Shown here piece by piece: positions 1-6,504 of a stretch of 10,650 nt of DNA (the stretch's first letter is position 1; every line of letters begins with the position of its first letter). The notes below the pieces were generated by a model. The model had not been told where the DNA came from. It worked only from the letters and a program-made list of their open reading frames with translations, and made no database searches. The stretch is from Candidatus Omnitrophota bacterium (GTDB lineage Bacteria; Omnitrophota; Gorgyraeia; Aquiviventales; Aquiviventaceae), in NCBI GenBank assembly GCA_023247155.1, contig JAHFGZ010000032.1, forward strand, positions 1 through 10,650, in the 5' to 3' direction. The translations under genes were made by a program, and so were the position numbers.

Positions 1-1361
1 TAGTCGCCTTTGCGGCCCCCTTCGATCCACTGCTCCAGCCGCTTATAGGCGTTCTCGACCTCCACGATGGCGCCGTCCACCAGGACCCCGATGGAGATGG
101 CGATGCCGGAGAGCGACATGATGTTGGACGTCAGCCGCATCCCGTAGAGCGGGATGAAGGCGAGCAGGACCGCAATCGGGATGGTCACGATCGGGATGAT
201 GGCTGACGGAAAGTGCCAGAGGAAGATGAGGATGACGAGGCTCACGATGAGCATCTCTTCGATGAGCTTTTCCTTGAGGTGCTCAATCGCGCGGAGGATG
301 AGCTCCGAACGGTCGTAGGTCACCTCGAGCTTCACGCCCGGAGGCAAGGAAGGCTCGATCTCCTGCAGCTTGGCCTTGACCCGATTGATGACGTTGAGGG
401 CGTTCTCCCCATACCGCATGATCACCGTGCCGCCCACCACATCCCCCCGGCCGTCAAAGTCGACCAAGCCCCGGCGGATCTCCGGGCCGATGGCGACGGC
501 GCCGAGGTGCTTGACGAGGATCGGGGTGCCCTTCTGATCTGTTCCCACAACGATCTGCTCGATGTCTTCAATGGACGTGAGATACCCGCGGCCTCGGACC
601 ATATATTCCGCGCCGGAGAACTCCAGCAGCCGTCCCCCGACCTCTTGGTTGCTTTGGCGGATGGCGTCCACCACCATGGTCAGCGGGATGTTGTAGGCGA
701 GCAGGCGATTGGGGTCGACCGTCACCTGGTACTGCTTCACGAACCCGCCGATGGACGCCACTTCGGCCACACCCGGGACGCTCTGGAGGTGGTACCGCAG
801 GGACCAGTCCTGGAAGCTGCGCAGCTCCTGCAGGTCGTGCCGGCCGGTTTCATCCACGAGGGCGTATTGGAACACCCAGCCCACCCCGGTGGCGTCCGGT
901 CCGAGCTCGGTCCGCACCCCTTCCGGCAATCGCGGGATGATCTTGCTGAGGTATTCCAGGGTTCGGCTCCTGGCCCAGTAGATATCGGTCCCGTCCTTGA
1001 AGATGACGTAGACGTAGGAGAAGCCGAAGTCTGAAAAACCCCGGATCGCCTTGACGCGGGGCGCCCCGAGCATCGCGGTGACGATCGGGTAGGTCACCTG
1101 GTCTTCAATGAGGTCCGGGCTGCGGTCCCAGCGGGAGTAGATGATGACCTGGGTGTCGGAGAGATCGGGGATCGCGTCGAGCGGGATGTTCCGCATCGCC
1201 CAGACCGCGGCCGCCAGGGCGAACGCCACGACGATCAGCACCAGGAACTTGTTGCGGGCGGAGAACTCGATGACCCGCTCAATCACCCCGCCCTGGCGGA
1301 GGGTCGGGGACTGGCTGGCTTCCGCCGTGCCGGATTCAGGACGAGGGGGGTCACTGGCCAT
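1..1361 (-). CDS. cusA: CusA/CzcA-type heavy-metal RND efflux pump, N-terminal part (cut by window edge)
   Basis: Inner-membrane proton-driven RND transporter of the heavy-metal efflux class, which exports metal with the adaptor and outer-membrane channel encoded just upstream. The frame stays open from ATG 1361 to the edge, giving 453 residues of an expected 1,030-1,060. Visible parts: a cytoplasmic N-terminus, TM1 at about 38-56, the periplasmic porter region with the family motifs IPLDAIPDLSDTQVI (59-73), GVGWVFQYALVD (159-170) and QSVPGVAEVASIGGF (193-207), then TM2-TM4 from about 369. The TM4 motif VDGAIVEVENAYKRLE carries D429, equivalent to the proton-relay Asp of E. coli CusA (VDAAIVMIENAHK). 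ATG 1361 overlaps the cusB stop by 11 bases, so translation is probably coupled. The downstream copper-methionine funnel and remaining helices are outside the window. Copper or silver as substrate is inferred from the linked CsoR; CzcA-like specificity is not excluded by this half alone. Confidence 0.93.
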   Translation of the reverse strand, partial: MASDPPRPESGTAEASQSPTLRQGGVIERVIEFSARNKFLVLIVVAFALAAAVWAMRNIPLDAIPDLSDTQVIIYSRWDRSPDLIEDQVTYPIVTAMLGAPRVKAIRGFSDFGFSYVYVIFKDGTDIYWARSRTLEYLSKIIPRLPEGVRTELGPDATGVGWVFQYALVDETGRHDLQELRSFQDWSLRYHLQSVPGVAEVASIGGFVKQYQVTVDPNRLLAYNIPLTMVVDAIRQSNQEVGGRLLEFSGAEYMVRGRGYLTSIEDIEQIVVGTDQKGTPILVKHLGAVAIGPEIRRGLVDFDGRGDVVGGTVIMRYGENALNVINRVKAKLQEIEPSLPPGVKLEVTYDRSELILRAIEHLKEKLIEEMLIVSLVILIFLWHFPSAIIPIVTIPIAVLLAFIPLYGMRLTSNIMSLSGIAISIGVLVDGAIVEVENAYKRLEQWIEGGRKGD

Positions 1362-2733
1362 GTTGGTGCCCTTCGCCGCTCAAGCCCTGCAGGGCGGCTT
1401 TCAGGCGGCTTTCGGAGTCGATGAGGAAGTTGCCGCTCGTCACCACGCGTTCGCCTTCCTGCACGCCGGCCTTCAGCTCGAGGTCGTCATCGGCTGTGGC
1501 CCCGACCGTCACCTCGCGCGGCTCAAACAGCCCCTCCCCTTGGTCCACGAAGACGAGACGCCGGGTGCCCGTGTGGAAGACCGCCTCGTCCGGGACGGCA
1601 AGGACCTCGCCGAGCGGCACCGCGATGGACGCGTTCACGAACATCTCCGGTTTGAGGAGGCGGTCCGGGTCCTCGAGGACCGCCCGCACCCTGGCGGAGC
1701 GCGTCGCCGGGTCGAGGACCGGGTCGATGGCGCGGATCACCCCGGTGAGGCGCTTGCCTGAGGAGGCCACGACGTCCACCTCGATCGTTTGGCCGGGCCG
1801 CACGAGCGGCAGCTCGAACTCGTAGACCGGCGCGTAGAGCCACACCGCCCCGCTCGGGTCGGTGCCGAGCAGCCGCCGGTCCGGCCCCGTCCAGGCGGCC
1901 ATCTCGTTGATCAGCTCGTCACTCAGTCCCAATAGCCGCAGTCGGGTGCGGCTGGCCGCCACCAACTGCTCGGCCTGCGCCCCAATCTCCGGGGAGTCGG
2001 CGGTCGCGGCCTGCATGAGCGTGTTGAGCCCCTGGAGATACTCCTGCTCGGCCTGGTACAGCTCCGGGTCATAGGCGATCCGGCCGGCCGTCCGGATGGT
2101 CTTCGTCAGGGCGCGCCTCGCCACCGGCGCGGTCCGGACGCCGATGAGCTGCTGCTTCTGGGGGCTGATGAGGACCGGCGCGTATCCCTGCGGGGCCTTC
2201 GTGCTAGCGCCTGCGCCGGCCTCCTCTTCATAGACCGGGACGAGGGCCATCCCCATGGGAGACGTGCCCGGTTTGTCCGACCGGTAGCCCGGGATCATCG
2301 GGTCGGTCCAGTACAGGATCTGCTTCAGCTTCCGCTCCCCGGGGCGCTCTGCCGCTTCCGCCACATGGGTCCCGCAGATGGGACAGGTCACCCGCTCGCC
2401 CTCTTTGGCGACGACCAGCATCGGGCAGGGCTGGCCCTGGTGGGCCATGGGGCAGTTGTGCATGTAGCAGATGTCTCTCGCGGTCTGCGGCGCTTTGCGC
2501 GGCCGCCCGGTTTCCACTGCGGCGTCTTCACGCTTCACCAGCTTCATGTTGCAGATCGGGCAGTCGCCGGGGCGATCCGACGTGTAGGTGGGGTGCATGG
2601 GGCAGTAGTATGTGGCGTGCAGCGCACCGGCTCGATCGCCCATCGAGGCCCGACGCAGCGAGACGGCGGTCAGCCCGCCAACCAGCGTGAGTACCATCAT
2701 GACGCCGATTACGACGCGCATCCTCCGGTTCAT
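1351..2733 (-). CDS. cusB: CusB-type periplasmic adaptor with extended N-terminal metal-binding region
   Basis: Membrane-fusion (adaptor) subunit linking the CusA pump to the CusC channel; in CusB the N-terminus also binds Cu(I)/Ag(I) and hands it to CusA. The 460-residue product has an N-terminal membrane or signal segment (about 6-26). Next come three metal-binding-like modules: YYCPMHP...CPICNMKLVK (42-67; C44, H47, C58, C61), a Cys/His-rich stretch (88-124; C89, H92, C94, C103, C117, C120, H123), and YWTDPMIPGY...KPGTSPMGMALVPVY (141-168), which resembles the CusB Met site. From about 184 it shows adaptor features: a barrel/lipoyl part, a short helical hairpin (222-280), VWLYAPVYEFELPLVRPGQ (297-315), and a C-terminal membrane-proximal domain ending in GHQHGQ. 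ATG 2733 shares one base with the cusC stop (TGATG), and GGAGG lies 9 bases upstream. Adaptor assignment is firm; copper preference is inferred. Confidence 0.93.
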   Translation of the reverse strand: MNRRMRVVIGVMMVLTLVGGLTAVSLRRASMGDRAGALHATYYCPMHPTYTSDRPGDCPICNMKLVKREDAAVETGRPRKAPQTARDICYMHNCPMAHQGQPCPMLVVAKEGERVTCPICGTHVAEAAERPGERKLKQILYWTDPMIPGYRSDKPGTSPMGMALVPVYEEEAGAGASTKAPQGYAPVLISPQKQQLIGVRTAPVARRALTKTIRTAGRIAYDPELYQAEQEYLQGLNTLMQAATADSPEIGAQAEQLVAASRTRLRLLGLSDELINEMAAWTGPDRRLLGTDPSGAVWLYAPVYEFELPLVRPGQTIEVDVVASSGKRLTGVIRAIDPVLDPATRSARVRAVLEDPDRLLKPEMFVNASIAVPLGEVLAVPDEAVFHTGTRRLVFVDQGEGLFEPREVTVGATADDDLELKAGVQEGERVVTSGNFLIDSESRLKAALQGLSGEGHQHGQ

Positions 2734-4070
2734 CAGCGAGATCCTCCGGTCTGCGGCGTTGTGGCAGGATTGGCCGGCACGTCATGGGCGGCACGCAACG
2801 GGATGCCGGTCGTCTCCTCCAGCATGACCACGTGCTGCTCCAGTTCGACCAGCTGCTCGGCGGACGTGCGCTTGCTCTCACTGAGGCGGCGCAGGGCTCC
2901 CAGCAGCTCGCTGAAGGAGCCACGTCCGCTTTGGTATGCGGCGAAGGCAGATGCCACCGCTTGCTGGGAGAGCGGGATGAGCCCGTCTCGGCTGAGCTTC
3001 GCGGTGTTGTACGCGGCGAAGGCCTGGTGCCAATGTTCGTGGATGCGCGTCGTGATCTCGTTGCGCATGGCTTGGTAGGCAGCCTCCGCCGACTCCTTGT
3101 CATATAACGCGGCCTTGACCCCGTAGCGCTGCTTGGTCCAGAACCAGAACGGCAGGACGAGCGCCAGGGTGAGATCCCACGGCCCGACCGGGCCCATGGC
3201 CGGATCGCGCAGCTCGAATATCGTCTCCAGGTCAGGCAGCAGCTCCCGCTTGGCGAGGCGCCACTCTGCGGCGGCTCGTTCCGCCATGAACTTAAAGACC
3301 AAGAGCTCCGGCTGCATCTCCTGGGCGATGAGCACGAGCTCCTGAGGGGAGTACGGGATGAACGTCAACGGAATAGCCCCCGGCTCCCCCGCCTCATGGT
3401 GGCTCTCGCGGCTGAAGAGGTGATTGAGGTGCGACACCGCGGCCTGCCGCCGCTGGGTCAGCGTGTGGAGCCTGTTGACCCCCTGGAGGAGCTCGGCTTG
3501 AACCTCTAGGAGGGCGGCTTGGGTTTCTGCCCCAGTGGCATACCTGGCCTGGGCTGCCCCGGCCATCTGCCTCAGCCAGGCGACCTGCTCCTCTTGAACC
3601 TCCAGCTCTCGGCCGATGAGGAAGAGGTCGTAGTACGTGGACTTGAGATGGCCCATGACCTCCCACTCAACTTTTTTCAGTTCTGCGGCCGCCCGCTGGG
3701 CTTCGGCGATGGCCACCTGGTGCCGCGCTGAAATCTTCCCTGGGAATGGCAGCGACTGGACGAGCTGATAGATGAGCGTCGCCTGGTTGAGCTTGACCGT
3801 GCCGTGCGGGATCTCCTCGAATTCGACGCCGATGCGCGGCGCGGGTAGCCCCTTGGAAAGCGGGACCCTGACCTGGGCCGCCTCCCAGCGCTTGCGGGCC
3901 GCGCGGAGGTCCGGATTCACTCGCCGCACCTCTTCAAGGAGGCTGGGCAGGGAGAGCGCGGCGCCATCCGCCGCCACGGCGGGGATCGCCGCGGCCTGCC
4001 ACACGACGACGGCCGACAGGAGGAGGCTGACCACCCGCTGACTCGTTGGTTGTCTGTTGAAGTCCTGCAT
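2733..4070 (-). CDS. cusC: CusC/TolC-family outer-membrane efflux channel
   Basis: Outer-membrane factor of the CusCBA tripartite pump, forming the trimeric channel that carries metal across the periplasm and outer membrane. The protein (445 residues from ATG 4070) starts with a signal peptide: polar N-terminus, hydrophobic core SLLLSAVVVWQAAAI, and a likely cleavage after AVA before ADG. It then has two repeated long-helix OEP modules. Family-typical stretches include NPDLRAARKRWEAA, the LVQSLPFPGKISAR strand/helix transition, and long helices with heptad-like content. I chose ATG 4070 because GGGGGAACGGG lies just upstream. The next in-frame start, 4148, falls inside a strong hairpin and adds 26 residues unlike a signal peptide. 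Unlike E. coli CusC, no lipobox Cys is seen. The stop overlaps cusB by one base. Family membership is secure; the name cusC rests on operon context. Confidence 0.9.
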   Translation of the reverse strand: MQDFNRQPTSQRVVSLLLSAVVVWQAAAIPAVAADGAALSLPSLLEEVRRVNPDLRAARKRWEAAQVRVPLSKGLPAPRIGVEFEEIPHGTVKLNQATLIYQLVQSLPFPGKISARHQVAIAEAQRAAAELKKVEWEVMGHLKSTYYDLFLIGRELEVQEEQVAWLRQMAGAAQARYATGAETQAALLEVQAELLQGVNRLHTLTQRRQAAVSHLNHLFSRESHHEAGEPGAIPLTFIPYSPQELVLIAQEMQPELLVFKFMAERAAAEWRLAKRELLPDLETIFELRDPAMGPVGPWDLTLALVLPFWFWTKQRYGVKAALYDKESAEAAYQAMRNEITTRIHEHWHQAFAAYNTAKLSRDGLIPLSQQAVASAFAAYQSGRGSFSELLGALRRLSESKRTSAEQLVELEQHVVMLEETTGIPLRAAHDVPANPATTPQTGGSR

Positions 4071-4115
4071 CGTCCCGTTCCCCCATTGTACGACGACCTG
4101 ATGACCGACGTGAGG

Positions 4116-4158
4116 AAAAGCGCGGCGCGGCGTCAGCGAGGCTGACACGCCGCGCGCG
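4116..4158 (-). terminator. GC-rich hairpin with T run between the Cys-rich gene and cusC
   Basis: On the minus strand a stem of about 16 pairs is formed by the arms 4141-4158 and 4121-4137 around a three-base loop (4138-4140). The inner six pairs are perfect (GTCAGC/GCTGAC on the plus strand). They are followed outward by a two-base bulge, seven GC pairs, a one-base bulge and three more GC pairs. The transcript then runs into CTTTTCC (4113-4120 in reverse), so the layout is that of an intrinsic terminator. Because cusCBA lies downstream in the same direction, it may act as a partial terminator, an RNA-processing stop or a stability element that sets the level of csoR mRNA relative to pump mRNA. 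The T run is short, so full termination is not assured. Confidence 0.55.
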
Positions 4159-4172
4159 GTGGGGGCCAGGGA

Positions 4173-4532
4173 TTACAGACGGAGGTTGCGGTGGAGGAGG
4201 TAGAGGGCGTCGGGAGGGTCGTGGAATCCGGCACCGGCCGCCCGGATGGGACCGCTGATGTCGTGGATGAGCGGCGATGCGGCGGTCGGCAGCGCATCGG
4301 CGGACGCGCCGGAGGCTCGCACGTGATAGCGCGCCGGCGGCGACGGGAGGGCTGACAGCAGTGTTGCAGCCGAGCCGTCGGAGCAGCCCATGGAGCACGC
4401 CGGGCCGGCACCCGCCTCAGGACAGCAGCAGCCGTCCGTTGCCGTGGGTCCGCACGAGAGGGCCGCAGCGTTCGCCGCCGGAACCGCCGCGAGCCCGAAC
4501 GCGATGGCGAACGCGAGGGGTCGGAGGATCAT
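4173..4532 (-). CDS. Small secreted Cys-rich protein, probable metal-binding component of the copper operon
   Basis: I do not recognise a named family. The 119-residue product starts with a clear signal peptide (MILRPLAFAIAFGLAAVPAANA, likely cleaved near residue 22-24), so the mature form should be periplasmic. It carries a compact Cys cluster: C27, C35, C36, C37, C46 and C50, i.e. C-x7-CCC-x8-C-x3-C, with M48 between the last two. Such thiol density next to csoR and cusCBA suggests Cu(I) or Ag(I) capture or delivery to the pump; this is inference. The C-terminal half is Ala/Pro-rich and ends in PPDALYLLHRNLRL, whose LYLLH tail could be a conserved docking or folding element. ATG 4532 overlaps the csoR stop in an ATGA, with no strong Shine-Dalgarno, so expression is probably coupled to csoR. 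Reading frame, signal peptide and placement support a real gene. Confidence 0.75.
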   Translation of the reverse strand: MILRPLAFAIAFGLAAVPAANAAALSCGPTATDGCCCPEAGAGPACSMGCSDGSAATLLSALPSPPARYHVRASGASADALPTAASPLIHDISGPIRAAGAGFHDPPDALYLLHRNLRL

Positions 4533-4798
4533 TTCACGAACCGGTTGATGGTCTGCATGAGCTCGTTGATCTTCTTCTCGCCGTCGCGACGCCGGATCGC
4601 CTCACTCACGCAGCCGTTGATGTGACCGCTCATGACCTTGAGCGAGACCTGGTCCAGGGCCTTGCGCGCCGCGGTGAGCTGCTGGATGATGTCGACGCAG
4701 TAGCGCCGCCCCTCGACCATCCGGGTGATCCCCCGGATCTGGCCTTCGATGCGCCTCAGGCGCGGCAGCAGGGTGTCATGCGTCGGATAGCTGGGCAT
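4529..4798 (-). CDS. csoR: CsoR-family Cu(I)-sensing transcriptional repressor
   Basis: Small all-helical DNA-binding repressor (89 residues) that releases DNA when it binds Cu(I). The family signature RLRRIEGQIRGITRMVEGRRYCVDIIQQL is at 13-41. The metal ligands match the CsoR pattern exactly: C34, H59 and C63, with the same spacing (25 and 4) as C36/H61/C65 in Mycobacterium tuberculosis CsoR. The second-shell residues Tyr (Y33) and Glu (E79) are also at the expected places. This favours copper over the formaldehyde (FrmR) or nickel/cobalt (RcnR) branches. I chose ATG 4798 because the longer in-frame start at 4846 would begin in the -35 hexamer. The leader is short, about a dozen bases, and the Shine-Dalgarno is weak. 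It heads the operon with the Cys-rich protein and cusCBA and probably represses itself through the boxes at 4805-4840. Confidence 0.95.
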   Translation of the reverse strand: MPSYPTHDTLLPRLRRIEGQIRGITRMVEGRRYCVDIIQQLTAARKALDQVSLKVMSGHINGCVSEAIRRRDGEKKINELMQTINRFVK

Positions 4799-4804
4799 GG
4801 CCGT

Positions 4805-4821
4805 ATACCTAGAGGGAGTAT
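4805..4821. promoter_or_regulatory. CsoR-like operator box 2, over the -10 and start site
   Basis: ATACCTAGAGGGAGTAT is a second, less perfect box of the same layout. Its centre is 19 bases from that of box 1, with two bases between the boxes. The facing half-sites of the two boxes together form the perfect 18-base palindrome GGGAGTATATATACTCCC (4814-4831), which could itself be read as a single site. Two boxes about two helical turns apart would allow two CsoR tetramers on nearly the same face of the DNA. Confidence 0.65.
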
Positions 4822-4846
4822 ATATACTCCCAAGGGGTATTGTCAA
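4817..4846 (-). promoter_or_regulatory. Sigma70-like promoter of the csoR-cusCBA operon
   Basis: On the minus strand a perfect TTGACA (-35, plus coordinates 4841-4846) is followed 18 bases later by TATACT (-10, 4817-4822). TATATA with a 16-base spacer (4819-4824) is an alternative -10. Transcription should start near 4810, leaving a very short leader before the csoR ATG at 4798. The spacer and the -10 are occupied by CsoR-like palindromes, as expected for a promoter repressed by occlusion. Confidence 0.8.
4824..4840. promoter_or_regulatory. CsoR-like operator box 1, in the promoter spacer
   Basis: ATACTCCCAAGGGGTAT is a near-perfect inverted repeat (one mismatched pair) with the ATAC-C3..G3-GTAT layout of type-2 CsoR operators such as that of Bacillus copZA. 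It fills almost the whole gap between the -35 and -10, so bound CsoR should block RNA polymerase. Assignment rests on pattern similarity and on the adjacent csoR gene. Confidence 0.75.
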
Positions 4847-4879
4847 GCCCTTTGAAAAATAGGAACTGGTACCTGTGTC

Positions 4880-5917
4880 CTAGCGGGTGCGGCGGACGCC
4901 GCGGAAGGGGGCGTGGCGCTCGGTGTGCTCGATGATGACGCGCATCATCTGCACCGCCTCGACCGGGTAGCGGCCGGCCGCGGTCTCGCCGGAGAGCATC
5001 ACGAAGTCCGAGCCGTCGATGACGGCGTTGGCCACGTCGCTCACCTCGGCCCGGGTCGGCACGGGGTGGTCGATCATGTGCTCGAGCATCTGGGTGGCGG
5101 TGATGACGGGCTTGTTGCGGTGGTTGCACGCCGCGATGAGCCACTTCTGCAGGATCGGGATCTCGTAGATCGGGACGGAGATCCCCAGGTCCCCCCGGGC
5201 CACCATGATGCCGTCGGCCGCGCGGAGGATGGCGGCGATGTTCTGGATCCCCTCGCGGCTCTCGATCTTCGCGATGACCTGGACGTGCGGCAGGAGGCCG
5301 GCGAGCCGCCGCTTGACCGCCATGACGTCCGCCGCGTCCCGGACGAAGGACTGGGCGACGTACTCGATGCGGTGGCGGATGGCGAAGTCAAGATCCCCGA
5401 GATCCTTCCGGCTGATCGCGGGGAAATCCAGCGGGGCGCCGGGGATGTTGACGCCCTTGCGCTCCCCCAGCGCGCCTTCCTGCACGACCGCCGTGATCAA
5501 CCGGTGCTCCGAGGGCTTCAGGACCCTGAGGTGGATCTTGCCGTCGTCGATGTAGATCATCTGATGGCGGCGGATGCGGTGGAACGGGCCGGGGTAATCC
5601 AGGGACACCCCGTGCGCGTCGCCAGGAATGGGCTGGCGGTAGAGCGCAAAGCGGTGGCCTGCGGTCAACTCGACCGGTCTGCCCCCGGCGAGGCGGCCGG
5701 TCCGGATGCGGTGGCCGGCGAGGTCCTGGAGGATGCCGATGCGGCGGTGGAGCTTCCGCTGGACCTTGCGGACCCGTTCCAGCATCCGCTCATGCTCGGC
5801 CAGCGTCCCGTGCGAAAAGTTGAATCGGAACACGCTGACCCCCGCCTCGACCATGCGCCAGAGCGTCTTCGTGTCCGCGCAGGCCGGTCCGATCGTGGCA
5901 ATAATTTTCGTCCGCAT
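4880..5917 (-). CDS. pyk: Short pyruvate kinase lacking the C-terminal regulatory domain
   Basis: Glycolytic enzyme converting phosphoenolpyruvate and ADP to pyruvate and ATP. The 345-residue protein begins MRTKIIATIGPA, like E. coli PykF, and has the (beta/alpha)8 A domain with the inserted B domain (about 66-163). Active-site residues are present: R31, N33 and S35 (FRFNFSHG), D65, K217 and E219 (IAKIES), D243 (IMVARGDLG) and T274 (ITATQMLEHM). VMLSGETAAGRYPVEAV follows at 307-322. The usual phosphate-loop stretch (DTKGPEIRT or DLQGPKIR) reads DLAGHRIRTG here. The protein stops just after RVIIEHTERHAPF, where PykF passes from the A domain to its 120-residue C domain that binds fructose-1,6-bisphosphate. 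The in-frame extension upstream to 6187 is unrelated sequence inside the neighbouring gene. ATG 5917 shares one base with the upstream stop (TAATG). The catalytic assignment is strong; absence of the C domain is visible, and loss of the usual allostery is inferred. Confidence 0.93.
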   Translation of the reverse strand: MRTKIIATIGPACADTKTLWRMVEAGVSVFRFNFSHGTLAEHERMLERVRKVQRKLHRRIGILQDLAGHRIRTGRLAGGRPVELTAGHRFALYRQPIPGDAHGVSLDYPGPFHRIRRHQMIYIDDGKIHLRVLKPSEHRLITAVVQEGALGERKGVNIPGAPLDFPAISRKDLGDLDFAIRHRIEYVAQSFVRDAADVMAVKRRLAGLLPHVQVIAKIESREGIQNIAAILRAADGIMVARGDLGISVPIYEIPILQKWLIAACNHRNKPVITATQMLEHMIDHPVPTRAEVSDVANAVIDGSDFVMLSGETAAGRYPVEAVQMMRVIIEHTERHAPFRGVRRTR

Positions 5918-6504
5918 TAATCGGTGTGTTCGAATAGCGCAGCGTGCGTCGAGGCGGCCGGAGGGTTGGCGCTGAGCGGAAGCGAGAGGCCCAACTCGGC
6001 TGAGCCCGGGATGCAGATCTCTTTGCAGGCGAGCCACTTGATCGCGGCTTGTAGGGCTATGGCCTTGAACGGTTGCACGTAATACACCGGCAACGAGACG
6101 GTTCTCCACACGACGAGGGTCCCGGAGTAACCATTGGTTCGGATATCGCCGGGATCCACAAAATGCTCCGGCTCCGGCCACTGCCATGGTCCCATACCAG
6201 CTTCGGGGACGGTCGATGAGACGACGATCGTTGTCGGCATCCCGGCATCGCCGGGAGGGTCGGTGTAGATGTGCCAGCCCTCCTCGATCTCAAAGTGCAC
6301 CCCGACGCGCGTGCTGCCGCCCGGCTGGATGGAGGCGTGCTCGGCGATCAGCTCAACGCTCACCGCCGAGGGCTCTTCCGGCGCCGGAAATCCTGCGGGC
6401 TGTTTCGCAGCCGGCTTCTCCCCAGCGGCCGAAGCGCTCAGGCCAACACCGGCAAACGCCAGCGCGACGGCGCTGCCGAGGATGACGTTATGGTGTTGCC
6501 TCAT
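5917..6504 (-). CDS. Secreted stand-alone DsbD N-terminal-like (thiol-disulfide) domain protein
   Basis: The 195-residue product has a signal peptide (MRQHHNVILGSAVALAFAGVGLSASAAG, cleavage near 26-27), a Pro/Ala linker and one immunoglobulin-like domain of the DsbD/ScsB alpha type. Supporting features are VHFEIEEGWHIYTDPPGDAGMPT (69-91), WPEPEHF (109-115), an even run of beta strands, and the end motif IKWLACKEICIPGSAELGLSL. The cysteines C160 and C164 form a C-x3-C pair resembling the one that ScsB-like alpha domains use for disulfide exchange. In DsbD this domain is fused to a membrane electron conduit and a thioredoxin-like domain; neither is present here, so a separate partner would be needed to reduce it. 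A role in periplasmic thiol or metal redox is inferred. The start at 6504 overlaps the upstream gene by 17 bases; the stop shares a base with pyk. Confidence 0.8.
   Translation of the reverse strand: MRQHHNVILGSAVALAFAGVGLSASAAGEKPAAKQPAGFPAPEEPSAVSVELIAEHASIQPGGSTRVGVHFEIEEGWHIYTDPPGDAGMPTTIVVSSTVPEAGMGPWQWPEPEHFVDPGDIRTNGYSGTLVVWRTVSLPVYYVQPFKAIALQAAIKWLACKEICIPGSAELGLSLPLSANPPAASTHAALFEHTD

Noticed and set aside
213..1034. Plus-strand open frame of 273 codons opposite cusA
   Set aside because: Antisense shadow of a clear RND pump; its composition is highly acidic and repetitive with no recognisable domain.
4071..4148. Longer cusC start at 4148
   Set aside because: It would begin inside the strong hairpin and precede the true signal peptide with 26 unrelated residues; ATG 4070 has a purine-rich Shine-Dalgarno.
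4854..4882. Inverted repeat around GGTACC followed on the minus strand by ATTTTTC, a possible pyk terminator
   Set aside because: Only about five pairs form, with a bulge and a large loop, and the stop codon lies in the stem; too weak to call a terminator.
5918..6187. In-frame N-terminal extension of pyruvate kinase upstream of ATG 5917
   Set aside because: The extra residues bear no resemblance to pyruvate kinase and overlap the DsbD-alpha-like gene, whose signal peptide and cysteine motif are clear in another frame.
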